Positions 6,423 to 12,097 of a stretch of 12,097 bases of DNA are shown here, piece by piece; within the stretch, counting starts at the first letter, position 1; every line of letters begins with the position of its first letter. Both the position numbers and the translations under genes were made by a program. The notes beneath the pieces are model-generated. The model saw nothing but the letters and a program-made list of their open reading frames with translations, was not told the DNA's origin and made no database searches. Location of the stretch: contig DUGE01000036.1 of assembly GCA_013331595.1 (NCBI GenBank), positions 1-12,097 of the forward strand, given 5' to 3'. The stretch is from Microcaldota archaeon. Its GTDB lineage: Archaea; Micrarchaeota; Micrarchaeia; Norongarragalinales; UBA10210.

Positions 6423-6958
6423 TTTGCAAGCCTCACCATGACGACCGCTTCGGCACCGTTGAAAAGCACAAGCCTCCGCAGAGGAACTTGGAGCGAATAA
6501 TTGTCATAGGCATTTCCCATTGTGGCGTTGGCAACCAGGCCGCTGTCATTTACAAGCGGAACCGACCCGTTCAAATAACGCAATTCGAAGTAAAAATCAT
6601 ATCCCGCCACGCCCAACAGCTGGGTGGCGTTGGCATAGGTCAAGTTAAGGAAATTCGCCAGCCGGGACTTGTCAACCACGTTGCGCTCGAAGGACAAACC
6701 CACTTGCTTTACAGTTGAAGCATTCCAGCCAACGGGGCTTCCGGAATCCTCAAGCAGCGTGAACGCAACGCCGCTGGCTTTCATTGAAGCGCGCTGGAAA
6801 TCGCCGGGCGAAGAGTTTTTTGCAAAAAGCGAATCGCGCCAAGCCGCATAGACGCCCACCAGCGCGAAGAAAATCAGGAAAGCAATAAGCAGGTCAATGG
6901 AAAAAACCTGGCCCTTCAAACTCTTCCCGCTCCGTGAAACTTCAGCTTTTCTGCCCAA
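6419..6958 (-). CDS. Pilin-like secreted protein, QVFSID type
   Basis: This 179-residue protein has a basic leader MGRKAEVSRSGKSLKG followed by QVFSID (17-22) and a hydrophobic helix (about 23-40). Cleavage between Gly16 and Gln17 would give a mature protein starting with Gln, as in class III archaeal pilins, but with Asp at +6. The remainder is extracytoplasmic with several N-x-S/T sequons (NSS, NAS, NLT, NAT, NGS, NDS, NYS). The start is TTG at 6958, overlapping the preceding gene by 17 bp and backed by GGTGA seven bases upstream. The VFS signature links it to the next gene in the operon, and together they look like paralogous minor pilins (inference). Confidence 0.82.
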   Translation of the reverse strand: MGRKAEVSRSGKSLKGQVFSIDLLIAFLIFFALVGVYAAWRDSLFAKNSSPGDFQRASMKASGVAFTLLEDSGSPVGWNASTVKQVGLSFERNVVDKSRLANFLNLTYANATQLLGVAGYDFYFELRYLNGSVPLVNDSGLVANATMGNAYDNYSLQVPLRRLVLFNGAEAVVMVRLAK

Positions 6959-7385
6959 TGGTAGTCACCCTGCTTGAAGTCGAAACCCAATAGACGCCCG
7001 CGCCCAATGGGCATAGGCTGCAATAAACCGTTGCATTTACAGGATAGGGAATTTCACTGATGCTATCATCCACCTGCAGCCTGCCAACTACCGAATAATT
7101 CGTGAAGTTGAGCGAAAAGCCGGGCAGGATTATGGGGACCTGGAATTCGGCGTAAAACCCGTCAATGCGGTTTCCCGAATTGACGAGCAAGGCGGCCTCT
7201 TCAACCACCAGCTGCGCCCTGGAAAAAGCAGACTCGCGCTCGACAATAGCTTTTTCCCTGAGGAAAAAAAGGAAAGTGAGAATAAAGAACAGGAAAAGGA
7301 TGCCGAATATCGCCATCGCCTCTATTCCGGCCTGGGACTTCAGGTGACGGGAAAAATTCCGCTGCAAGGCAAAACCAAAAAGCAT
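6942..7385 (-). CDS. Class III-signal prepilin-like protein
   Basis: With the ATG at 7385 this is a 147-residue protein with a basic leader (about 1-17), then QAGIEA (18-23) and a long hydrophobic helix (about 23-42). Gln at +1 and Glu at +5 fit the archaeal class III prepilin signal cut by an EppA/PibD-type peptidase (family knowledge). The body is extracytoplasmic with a few sequons (NFT, NYS, NAT) and a CSLC pair near the C-terminus. The frame also stays open to GTG codons at 7394 and 7406, the latter three bases after the previous stop. None of the starts has a strong ribosome binding site, so the N-terminus could be up to seven residues longer. It lies between the major-type pilin and the VFS proteins and is probably a structural or minor pilin. 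Confidence 0.83.
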   Translation of the reverse strand: MLFGFALQRNFSRHLKSQAGIEAMAIFGILFLFFILTFLFFLREKAIVERESAFSRAQLVVEEAALLVNSGNRIDGFYAEFQVPIILPGFSLNFTNYSVVGRLQVDDSISEIPYPVNATVYCSLCPLGAGVYWVSTSSRVTTIGQKS

Positions 7386-7409
7386 GTTCCACACTCGAAA
7401 AACCACGGT

Positions 7410-7838
7410 TCAAGAACTGGGGGCAACGGAAACCGTGCCGTTGTCAAGCATGGTCACGTTGATGAAATAAACGCCCGGCACTACTGGAAGAGAGCCGGTG
7501 AGATTAGCGTTGGTGTTGGCAGAAATGTCCGAAAGCTGCCCGTCAATGCTGTAGATCCTGATGAAAACCTCGCTGCGGTTCAAGAAAGCGCTTTCAATAT
7601 TCTCCGGCATCTGGACGCGCATTATTATGCGGCTTCCCTGGCCCTGGGCGCGAACCTGGTCTACAGTTGAGGCTATTTGCTTTACAACGGCAATTGCCTG
7701 GGCTGCGGAATTCTTGGTAACCAAATCCCTATAGCCCAAGTAAAGCAACGGCGCCAGGGCAACAAGAAGCAAAATCAGGATTGTCACGTATTCAATCGTA
7801 GCCTGGGCCTTCGATTTACTTCCTCCAAACATAATCAT
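7410..7838 (-). CDS. Class III prepilin (candidate major pilin)
   Basis: This 142-residue protein has the textbook class III archaeal prepilin N-terminus: MIMFGGSKSKA, then QATIEY (12-17) and a hydrophobic helix (about 17-36). The expected cut is between Ala11 and Gln12, leaving Glu at +5. The rest is an extracytoplasmic pilin body with sequons (NRS, NLT, NVT, NGT) and no cysteine. It is the first gene of the pilus operon, which suits a major filament subunit (inference). The start is ATG at 7838 or the in-frame ATG at 7832. There is no ribosome binding site, and the AT-rich TATA-like run about 27 bp upstream would put transcription start close to the ATG, so a leaderless message is likely. 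Confidence 0.88.
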   Translation of the reverse strand: MIMFGGSKSKAQATIEYVTILILLLVALAPLLYLGYRDLVTKNSAAQAIAVVKQIASTVDQVRAQGQGSRIIMRVQMPENIESAFLNRSEVFIRIYSIDGQLSDISANTNANLTGSLPVVPGVYFINVTMLDNGTVSVAPSS

Positions 7839-7858
7839 GAATGAAAAAAGAAGATAGA

Positions 7859-7871
7859 GGTTAAAAAGTAT
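7859..7871. promoter_or_regulatory. Shared divergent promoter region between the pilin operon and endA
   Basis: GGTTAAAAAGTAT is the only TATA-like run between the divergent genes. Leftwards it lies about 27 bp from the first pilin ATG, compatible with leaderless transcription. Rightwards it would place endA transcription start near 7890, upstream of the GTG start at 7952. Whether one box serves both directions cannot be told from sequence. Confidence 0.4.
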
Positions 7872-7936
7872 TGCAAGAATAAGAATTGAGGGAGAATCGA
7901 AAGCAAAACTTCAATCGGCTGCTGCGAAAGCCGCGC

Positions 7937-7945
7937 CGGAGGAGA
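7937..7945 (+). promoter_or_regulatory. Strong ribosome binding site that fixes the endA start
   Basis: GGAGGAG at 7938-7944 lies seven bases upstream of the GTG at 7952. The alternative in-frame TTG at 7886 has no Shine-Dalgarno sequence and would lie at or before the predicted transcription start. Confidence 0.75.
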
Positions 7946-7951
7946 TTCAAA

Positions 7952-9112
7952 GTGGCAGTAAAAATCGAGGTAGTGGGCGAAAAGGTAATCGCCACAGACG
8001 CGGCATCAGTGGAATCACTCAACAAAGGCTCGTTCGGCCTTCCGGTTGAAGGAAAGAAAGACAAGCTATGGCTTTTGCCTGAAGAGGCGCTCTACCTTGC
8101 AGACGTGCGGGGCGCGGAAATAACCCGCAACTCAACACGCATTGATTTCAACCAGCTTGCATTCCCCTACCGCGAGGGGCCCAAATTCCTCGCGCGCTAT
8201 TTCACCTACCGCGACTGGCGCGACCGCGGCTTGATAGCAAGGCCCATAAACGAAGCAGAAGGCAATTACGGCCGCTCCCCAGTAGTGCACTATCCATCGA
8301 AAGACTTGCAAGCGCCCAAAATCCAGGGCAAGGCGCTGTTCTTCAAGGACGACCTGATGGCCGTAATCGACGACGAGGAGGACAAAAACCTCTTCGAAAA
8401 ACTTTGGTTCGGCCAGTGGGGAACTTACAAGGCGAAAAAACACGGCCGGCTCCTCAAGCTTGACTCATACGAAACGTTGTTCCTCATGCGCCACGCGCAC
8501 CTCAAGTGCAACGTCCAGGAAAAGCGAATCGTTAAGGAAGCATTGGAACGCAGGCCCGATTTCCTTTCCCTGTACAGCGTTTATGAAGACTTCCGCCTGC
8601 GCGGGTTCGTCGTAAAAACAGGCTTCAAGTTCGGAACGCACTTCCGCCTTTACTTTCCCGGCGCAGCGCCTTCGCTCGGCGAAGGCGAGTGGGTGCACTC
8701 GAAACACGTGATTCACGTTTTCCCCCGCGAAGCGAAAATGCTCATTAGCGAATGGAGCCGCGCAATACGCGTCGCCCACGGGGTGAAGAAAACGTTCATC
8801 CTCGCAATTCCCGGCGAAAAACGCGTGGAAAAGGAAGAGCTCGATTTTCTTTTATACCACAGGAAGAAAGGCGGGCTGATTGAAAACCCGAGGGAAGACA
8901 AACCCAAGTTCGTTATGATGGCGTTGAGCGAAGAGGAGGAAATTGGAGGCGCCGAGCTCGCAAGGGCAATAGAACGGGCGAAGCAAATGGGTCTCGACCT
9001 GATGCTCGCCATTTGCGACCGCGAAACGAGCATAACGTACTACCGCGTCAAGCGCATCGAACTGCCGAAAAGCCGTTTCGAATACTACGAAATCGAGTGG
9101 AGCCAACCATGA
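7952..9112 (+). CDS. endA: tRNA-splicing endonuclease, three-unit type
   Basis: The 386-residue endonuclease cuts the bulge-helix-bulge at tRNA exon-intron junctions. The expected catalytic triad is visible: Tyr234 (FRLYFPG), His249 (VHSKHVIHV) and Lys279 or Lys280 (AHGVKKTF). At about 386 residues it exceeds the ~180-residue single-unit and ~300-residue two-unit archaeal forms. It reads as three modules: an N-terminal unit ending DWRDRGLIARP (1-98), a full catalytic unit (about 123-292) and a C-terminal structural unit ending CDRETSITYYRV (about 294-370). This matches the epsilon-2 architecture described for ARMAN archaea. A Lys-rich loop KAKKHG (160-165) may match the substrate-broadening loop of that type (tentative). 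The GTG start is chosen for its GGAGGAG; a TTG 22 codons upstream is less likely. It diverges from the pilin operon, with no functional link apparent. Confidence 0.93.
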   Translation: MAVKIEVVGEKVIATDAASVESLNKGSFGLPVEGKKDKLWLLPEEALYLADVRGAEITRNSTRIDFNQLAFPYREGPKFLARYFTYRDWRDRGLIARPINEAEGNYGRSPVVHYPSKDLQAPKIQGKALFFKDDLMAVIDDEEDKNLFEKLWFGQWGTYKAKKHGRLLKLDSYETLFLMRHAHLKCNVQEKRIVKEALERRPDFLSLYSVYEDFRLRGFVVKTGFKFGTHFRLYFPGAAPSLGEGEWVHSKHVIHVFPREAKMLISEWSRAIRVAHGVKKTFILAIPGEKRVEKEELDFLLYHRKKGGLIENPREDKPKFVMMALSEEEEIGGAELARAIERAKQMGLDLMLAICDRETSITYYRVKRIELPKSRFEYYEIEWSQP

Positions 9113-9390
9113 GGGTGGGAAAAATGGGGAAACCAATACGAGGAAGGCCGTTTGAGCGGGTTATCCGCCCTGAAGAATTGCCCCCAGCGCTCATTGAACA
9201 TATTACGAACCTCGGACACCGGTTTTCGAGAGAAAGAATAAAAGCAGCTAAAGGAATAGAAAGCAACCCGCATCCCAATGCTTTGGGCGCATTGAACTGG
9301 GCGCTTGACAGGGAACAAGACAAAAGGGTAATGAAAGCACTCAGGAAAGCATTTGACAGGGTGGTTGAAGCATCAACAGGAAAAAATTGA
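9109..9390 (+). CDS. Small HEAT-like repeat protein, unknown function
   Basis: This 93-residue basic protein starts at an ATG overlapping the endA stop (ATGA), with GGAG six bases upstream, so it is translationally coupled to endA. A second in-frame ATG at 9124 with GGTG upstream is an alternative. A basic, Gly/Arg-rich start (1-20) precedes a helical part (about 40-87) resembling a HEAT or PBS-lyase-type repeat. Residues 44-86 align without gaps to residues 89-131 of the second HEAT-like gene in this window (10983-11417), about 17 of 43 identical, including a shared PHP and following A-L. HEAT repeats usually mediate protein binding. A link with endA through RNA binding would be speculation. 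Confidence 0.72.
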   Translation: MRVGKMGKPIRGRPFERVIRPEELPPALIEHITNLGHRFSRERIKAAKGIESNPHPNALGALNWALDREQDKRVMKALRKAFDRVVEASTGKN

Positions 9391-9450
9391 ATTCAATAAT
9401 GACAAAACGCCAAATTCCTGAAATCTTGAAAACAACTTAACTGAGCTAAC

Positions 9451-10188
9451 ATGAAAACCGTTCTCGTTACAGGCGGCGCCAAGGGCTTGGGAAAGGCGAT
9501 TGCCCTCAAGTTCGCTTCTGAAGGATTCAAAGTCTGCATCGACTATTTCCACAGCGAGGCCGACGTGAAGAAAACGGTTGTTGAAATCAACCAGCTTTCG
9601 AAAGGCTTTGCGTTCAAGTGCGACGTGCGGAGCGAAGCGCAAGTTAAGAAAATGGTTTCTGAAGCTATTGCCTCAATGGGCAGCATAAGCGTTTTAGTAA
9701 ACAACTCAGGCATCTACTCTTCCAAGCCCGGCATTGCCTTGACGGACTTGACTGAAACAGAATGGGACGACGTTATGGACACAAACCTCAAGGGAATGTT
9801 TTTGGTGACAAAGGAAGTTGCAAGGCAAATGATTGAAAATAAAATAAAAGGCCGAATCATCAACATTTCTTCCGTGGCAGGGTTGACAGGCTCGCCAGCA
9901 GGCCCGCACTACACGGCATCAAAACACGGGGTAATCGGATTCACAAAATCAATCGCGTCACAACTCGCCAAACACGGAATTCTAGTGAACAGCGTTGCCC
10001 CTGGAGCAGTCCTTACCGATTTGCTGAAAAACACGAGCGAAGAACGCATCCAGCATTACGTCGACCAAACTCCGACCGGTTCCCTATCCACGCCTGAAGA
10101 CATTGCCGATGCAGTTTTCTTTTTGGCACAGGCACGTAACATAACTGGCCAGACGCTCGTCGTTGACGGCGGCAGGCTAATGCACTAA
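9451..10188 (+). CDS. Short-chain dehydrogenase/reductase (FabG-like)
   Basis: This 245-residue NAD(P)-dependent oxidoreductase has a complete classical SDR motif set: the TGGAKGLG dinucleotide loop (7-14), Asp58 in CDVRS, NNSG (84-87), and the catalytic tetrad Asn112, Ser141, Tyr154 and Lys158 (YTASK). Length is typical of the 3-oxoacyl-ACP reductase-like branch, but the substrate cannot be read from the sequence; archaea mostly lack a classical fatty-acid cycle, so it may act on another carbonyl or alcohol (inference). The ATG at 9451 lacks a clear ribosome binding site. A 60-bp gap separates it from the HEAT-like gene. It ends eight bases from the convergent PIN gene. It looks like a single-gene unit. 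Confidence 0.93.
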   Translation: MKTVLVTGGAKGLGKAIALKFASEGFKVCIDYFHSEADVKKTVVEINQLSKGFAFKCDVRSEAQVKKMVSEAIASMGSISVLVNNSGIYSSKPGIALTDLTETEWDDVMDTNLKGMFLVTKEVARQMIENKIKGRIINISSVAGLTGSPAGPHYTASKHGVIGFTKSIASQLAKHGILVNSVAPGAVLTDLLKNTSEERIQHYVDQTPTGSLSTPEDIADAVFFLAQARNITGQTLVVDGGRLMH

Positions 10189-10196
10189 ATGTTGAA

Positions 10197-10640
10197 TCAA
10201 AACAATCCGGCAACTTCCCGCGTGTTCAAAACCCTAATTGCAGCTTGGCGCTTCAGTTTCTTGTCATTGCTCCAAATAGAGTCGTTTTCCGCCAAAGCCA
10301 ACGCGAAATAAGGCCAATCGTTTGGATCTGGGCTCGTCTGAAGTGCTTTTCCCTTTAAGTGCGCATACTTTTCTTTAGGCAAAATTCTTATTTTATTGAA
10401 AATCGTCTTGAAAAGCAGTTTCAATTCTGATTCGTTCAAACCGGATTTAAGCGCGATTTCCTCAAAGTGCTTTTCAAGCTCCACTTGTGCAAAATCCGGG
10501 GTTGAAAGCTCAAGCTCGGTATTGAAAATAAAATCCAGTGAAAAACCGCGAGCAATCGCCGCAGAAATTATGATGTTCGAATCTACAATCAACAGAAATA
10601 TGCTAGTTTTTATTGACCTCGTGTCTTTTTGCAATTCCAT
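10197..10640 (-). CDS. PIN-domain ribonuclease, probable toxin of a VapBC-type pair
   Basis: This PIN-domain protein carries the expected acidic residues: Asp in VDSN near the N-terminus, Glu in QVELEKHFEE, Asp in SPDPNDW and Asp in WSNDKKLK. PIN toxins of VapC type usually cut tRNA or rRNA (family knowledge); the target here is unknown. From the ATG at 10640 it is 147 residues and overlaps the antitoxin end by 38 bp. The first 17 or so residues precede the usual PIN start and are encoded inside the antitoxin frame, so a TTG at 10592 (beginning IVDSNIII) is a credible alternative. Neither has a strong ribosome binding site. Overlap with a small upstream ribbon-helix-helix-like gene is the standard toxin-antitoxin layout. 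Confidence 0.85.
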   Translation of the reverse strand: MELQKDTRSIKTSIFLLIVDSNIIISAAIARGFSLDFIFNTELELSTPDFAQVELEKHFEEIALKSGLNESELKLLFKTIFNKIRILPKEKYAHLKGKALQTSPDPNDWPYFALALAENDSIWSNDKKLKRQAAIRVLNTREVAGLF

Positions 10641-10845
10641 TGTTTATTTTTCTACCTATAATCAGCGCATCTCTTTCAGTAAGCTTGCTTTTAGAAGTGA
10701 TTTGCTTAAGCAATTTCAACTCACCCAAACGGTCCCTGAATGCTTCCCTGGCAACTTCAGACCAGTTTATCACTGGAAATTCTTCCATTTGCTTTTTCAA
10801 GTCGTCCGGAACCGAGAGAGTCAAATTAACCAAGTTTTCCACCAC
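10603..10845 (-). CDS. Putative antitoxin, ribbon-helix-helix-like
   Basis: This 80-residue protein begins with a short beta-strand pattern (VNLTLSVPDDL, 6-16) followed by two helices (about 17-24 and 28-43), as in ribbon-helix-helix DNA-binding antitoxins. A charged C-terminal part (about 44-80) would cover the toxin. It lies immediately upstream of and overlaps the PIN gene. The start is GTG at 10845 (a second GTG follows at once). A TATA-like run about 23 bp upstream suggests a leaderless message. A palindrome directly at the start supports autoregulation by this protein. Confidence 0.78.
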   Translation of the reverse strand: MVENLVNLTLSVPDDLKKQMEEFPVINWSEVAREAFRDRLGELKLLKQITSKSKLTERDALIIGRKINNGIAKRHEVNKN

Positions 10846-10859
10846 ACATATAACATGTG
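10845..10859. promoter_or_regulatory. Operator-like palindrome at the antitoxin start
   Basis: CACAT, five bases (ATAAC), then ATGTG form a perfect inverted repeat that ends on the first base of the antitoxin GTG. It sits between the TATA-like run and the start codon, where binding by a ribbon-helix-helix antitoxin would block initiation. Confidence 0.5.
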
Positions 10860-10860
10860 C

Positions 10861-10875
10861 ATTAAGTATAAATAC
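10861..10875 (-). promoter_or_regulatory. TATA box of the toxin-antitoxin operon
   Basis: On the minus strand this region reads TATTTATACTTAA, a good archaeal TATA match. It is centred about 23 bp upstream of the antitoxin GTG, so transcription would begin at or next to the start codon. Confidence 0.5.
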
Positions 10876-10982
10876 GTTTTGAACCCGAACGCCTCAAAGG
10901 AATAAACCAAACAGTCCCACCAACAGAAACAATTAAAACAAAGCTCAAAAAGTAATATCATAGTAGATTTGAAGGTGATTGA

Positions 10983-11417
10983 ATGCCTCGAAAACCTCGC
11001 AGGGAAAAAGAATTCCTACATGTAGGAGAATACTATTCACCAAATTATTTACACAAGGATATAAAACCGCTAGAAACGCTAAGACGCAACTCAGGGTCTT
11101 TAAGGGAATTATCATTTAATGCGGGAATATTAAAAGAATTGATACGGATACACTTTCAACGCAAAAGAATTCCAACCGCACTAACAGAGTTCCCGCAAAG
11201 CTTGAGGCCACGCATATTGGATTTGCAGAGCAAAGAACCAGAAGTTAGAATTAGTGCTGCAAATGCTATTGCCAGATCTCCGCATCCATCTGCCCTCCCT
11301 AGAATAGAAAAAGCGCTTGAAACGGAAAAACACCCAGGAGCGGAAGCCGCATTAAGACGGGCTAAACGCGAAGCAATTTTGGCACTTTTTGACTGGGCAC
11401 CTTACCGACGCGATTAA
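10983..11417 (+). CDS. HEAT-like repeat protein, unknown function, AT-rich
   Basis: This 144-residue protein has a very basic start (MPRKPRREK), a middle helical part, and at about residues 85-136 a HEAT/PBS-lyase-like repeat (EVRISAANAIARSPHPSALP and following helix). Residues 89-131 align without gaps to the small protein overlapping endA (9109-9390), sharing PHP and helix positions, so the two are probably related. The ATG is preceded by GGTGAT, an excellent archaeal ribosome binding site. Codons are visibly more AT-rich than in the pilus and endA genes (TTA, ATA, AAA preferred), which with the neighbouring toxin-antitoxin pair suggests an acquired or fast-changing region (inference). It ends 12 bp from the convergent Lrp-type gene. 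Function is unknown. Confidence 0.78.
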   Translation: MPRKPRREKEFLHVGEYYSPNYLHKDIKPLETLRRNSGSLRELSFNAGILKELIRIHFQRKRIPTALTEFPQSLRPRILDLQSKEPEVRISAANAIARSPHPSALPRIEKALETEKHPGAEAALRRAKREAILALFDWAPYRRD

Positions 11418-11429
11418 TTGAAATGCGCA

Positions 11430-11837
11430 TCAGCTGCTTTTCAGGACTATCAGGCTCACGGTCTGCTCCACGCCGTCGAAAGAGCGGATTTTCTCTATCA
11501 CGCCATTATAGTCCTCGGGAGAGTCGACGGCGACTTCGCAGGCGACGTCCCACTCTCCCGAGACTTCCCTTACGCCGCGAACTCCCCTCAAGCTCAAGAG
11601 GAACTTCACCAGCGCAAGGGTAGGTTTCTGTGGGTTGAACCGAATTAGCACGATTGACTTGAAGCCGATTTTCGAGAAAGTCTCAAGCGTAAAACGGATT
11701 GCCTTCCCCTCAACAAGCCGTTCAAGCCTGTTGCGCACAGTGCCTTCAGACACGCCAAGCTTTCCCGCAAGCTCGACGTTCGAAATGCGCGAGTTGCGTT
11801 CGAGAAGCGAAATGATTTTCCTATCCAGCTCGTCCAT
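11430..11837 (-). CDS. Lrp/AsnC-family transcriptional regulator
   Basis: This 135-residue regulator starts MDELDRKIISLLERNSRISN, the classic Lrp beginning. Its helix-turn-helix is at about 17-47 (VELAGKLGVSEGTVRNRLERL) and is followed by a RAM-type effector/oligomerisation domain (about 60-130) with the usual GEWDVACEV strand. Members bind DNA as dimers or octamers and often sense amino acids (family knowledge); the ligand here is unknown. The ATG at 11837 is chosen for its GGAG seven bases upstream and because the fold starts there. The frame extends 15 codons to an ATG at 11882 without a ribosome binding site. A cluster of ACGAAA half-sites upstream suggests autoregulation. Confidence 0.9.
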   Translation of the reverse strand: MDELDRKIISLLERNSRISNVELAGKLGVSEGTVRNRLERLVEGKAIRFTLETFSKIGFKSIVLIRFNPQKPTLALVKFLLSLRGVRGVREVSGEWDVACEVAVDSPEDYNGVIEKIRSFDGVEQTVSLIVLKSS

Positions 11838-11871
11838 CCCATGTCTCCTGCCCCCACCAAAAGTAGTTTTT

Positions 11872-11928
11872 ACGAAATCCATTAATAAAACTTCGTTTTT
11901 CGTTGTTTTTTACGAAAAAATTACGAAA
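11872..11928. promoter_or_regulatory. ACGAAA half-site cluster, candidate autoregulatory operator
   Basis: TTTTTCGT (11896-11903) and ACGAAAAA (11912-11919) are perfect inverted halves with an 8-bp spacer. Further half-sites lie at 11872-11877, 11892-11896 and 11923-11928. The inverted pair sits where transcription should start for the minus-strand Lrp-type gene, about 25 bp from its TATA box, so binding there would repress. Multiple spaced half-sites fit multimeric Lrp binding. Confidence 0.5.
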
Positions 11929-11937
11929 TATTTAAAA
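11929..11937 (-). promoter_or_regulatory. TATA box of the Lrp-type gene
   Basis: TTTTAAATA on the minus strand is a strong archaeal TATA-like sequence. Start of transcription is expected near 11904, inside the operator-like repeats, giving a leader of about 67 nt before the preferred ATG at 11837. Confidence 0.5.
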
Positions 11938-11939
11938 GA

Positions 11940-12097
11940 CGACCTGTGCATAGAGGTAAAGCAAAGTACGCTGGCAACCCCAGGAAGGCAAAACCACTGA
12001 AAACCAGCAATCCAGCGCAGCCCATACTTTTGAAAAATTCCGGAATGGAATGCGTAAAAAACCCCAGCGTCCATAAAATCTATAAGGCGAATCAAAT
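11940..12097. other. End of window without a supported gene
   Basis: Plus-strand frames starting at the GTG at 11946 or the ATG at 12044 stop within a few dozen codons. A minus-strand frame here would overlap the Lrp promoter and has no recognisable content. No tRNA or repeat is seen. Confidence 0.5.

Noticed and set aside
79..7838. Archaellum (flagellum) operon
   Set aside because: ATPase, TadC and class III signals are shared with archaella, but no FlaH-, FlaG/F- or archaellin-like gene is present; a type IV pilus-like system fits better.
9395..9445. Box C/D small RNA between the HEAT-like ORF and the SDR gene
   Set aside because: Two CTGA boxes are spaced suggestively, but the candidate C and C' boxes match the RTGATGA consensus poorly and no terminal stem is present.
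11910..12095. Minus-strand 61-residue ORF upstream of the Lrp-type gene
   Set aside because: It overlaps the TATA box and operator cluster of the Lrp-type gene, starts at TTG without a ribosome binding site, and has no domain-like content.
11946..12097. Plus-strand partial gene running off the window end
   Set aside because: Frames from the GTG at 11946 and the ATG at 12044 both hit stops before the end; neither has a ribosome binding site.

Overview
The window looks like DPANN archaeal DNA, with Micrarchaeota or Diapherotrites-like the best guess. The reasons are class III (Q-x-x-x-E) prepilin signals, a Tad/archaellum-type secretion ATPase with TadC-like platform proteins, a three-unit tRNA-splicing endonuclease of the kind known from ultrasmall archaea, GGTGA/GGAG ribosome binding sites, TATA-like boxes, possible leaderless starts and frequent TTG/GTG starts. 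The phylum is inference; archaeal origin is close to certain.

Region 1 (1-7840, every gene on the minus strand) is a type IV pilus-like locus. In transcription order it holds two class III prepilins, two short secreted proteins that share a G/Q-x-VFS-[IL]-D start, a cysteine-rich sequon-rich 334-residue surface protein, a winged-helix/coiled-coil protein, the secretion ATPase and two different TadC-like membrane platforms. No prepilin peptidase is present. The presumed machine is: ATPase drives platform proteins, platform proteins assemble pilins, and the 334-residue protein is exposed on the surface.

The most striking non-coding signal lies inside this locus. A 91-bp sequence at 1149-1239 is repeated exactly, in inverted orientation, at 4812-4902. 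The pair encloses the winged-helix gene, the ATPase and one TadC (about 3.57 kb). Each copy is two hairpins with 19-nt loops, and the loops are complementary to each other over 9 nt (TGGAACTTT/AAAGTTCCA), so each copy can form a kissing-loop structure. A probable third member with a changed stem but the same loop edge is cut by the left end of the window (1-22). A separate 26-bp palindrome with similar outer ends is at 4703-4728.

Region 2 (7839-9390, plus strand) carries endA, diverging from the pilin operon across a short shared AT-rich promoter region, with a small HEAT-like ORF overlapping its stop codon.

Region 3 (9391-12097) is mixed. It contains a short-chain dehydrogenase/reductase, a convergent PIN-toxin/antitoxin pair with an operator-like palindrome at the antitoxin start, a second and more AT-rich HEAT-like gene related to the one after endA, and a convergent Lrp/AsnC regulator with an ACGAAA-type operator cluster at its promoter. 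The last ~150 bp show no supported gene.
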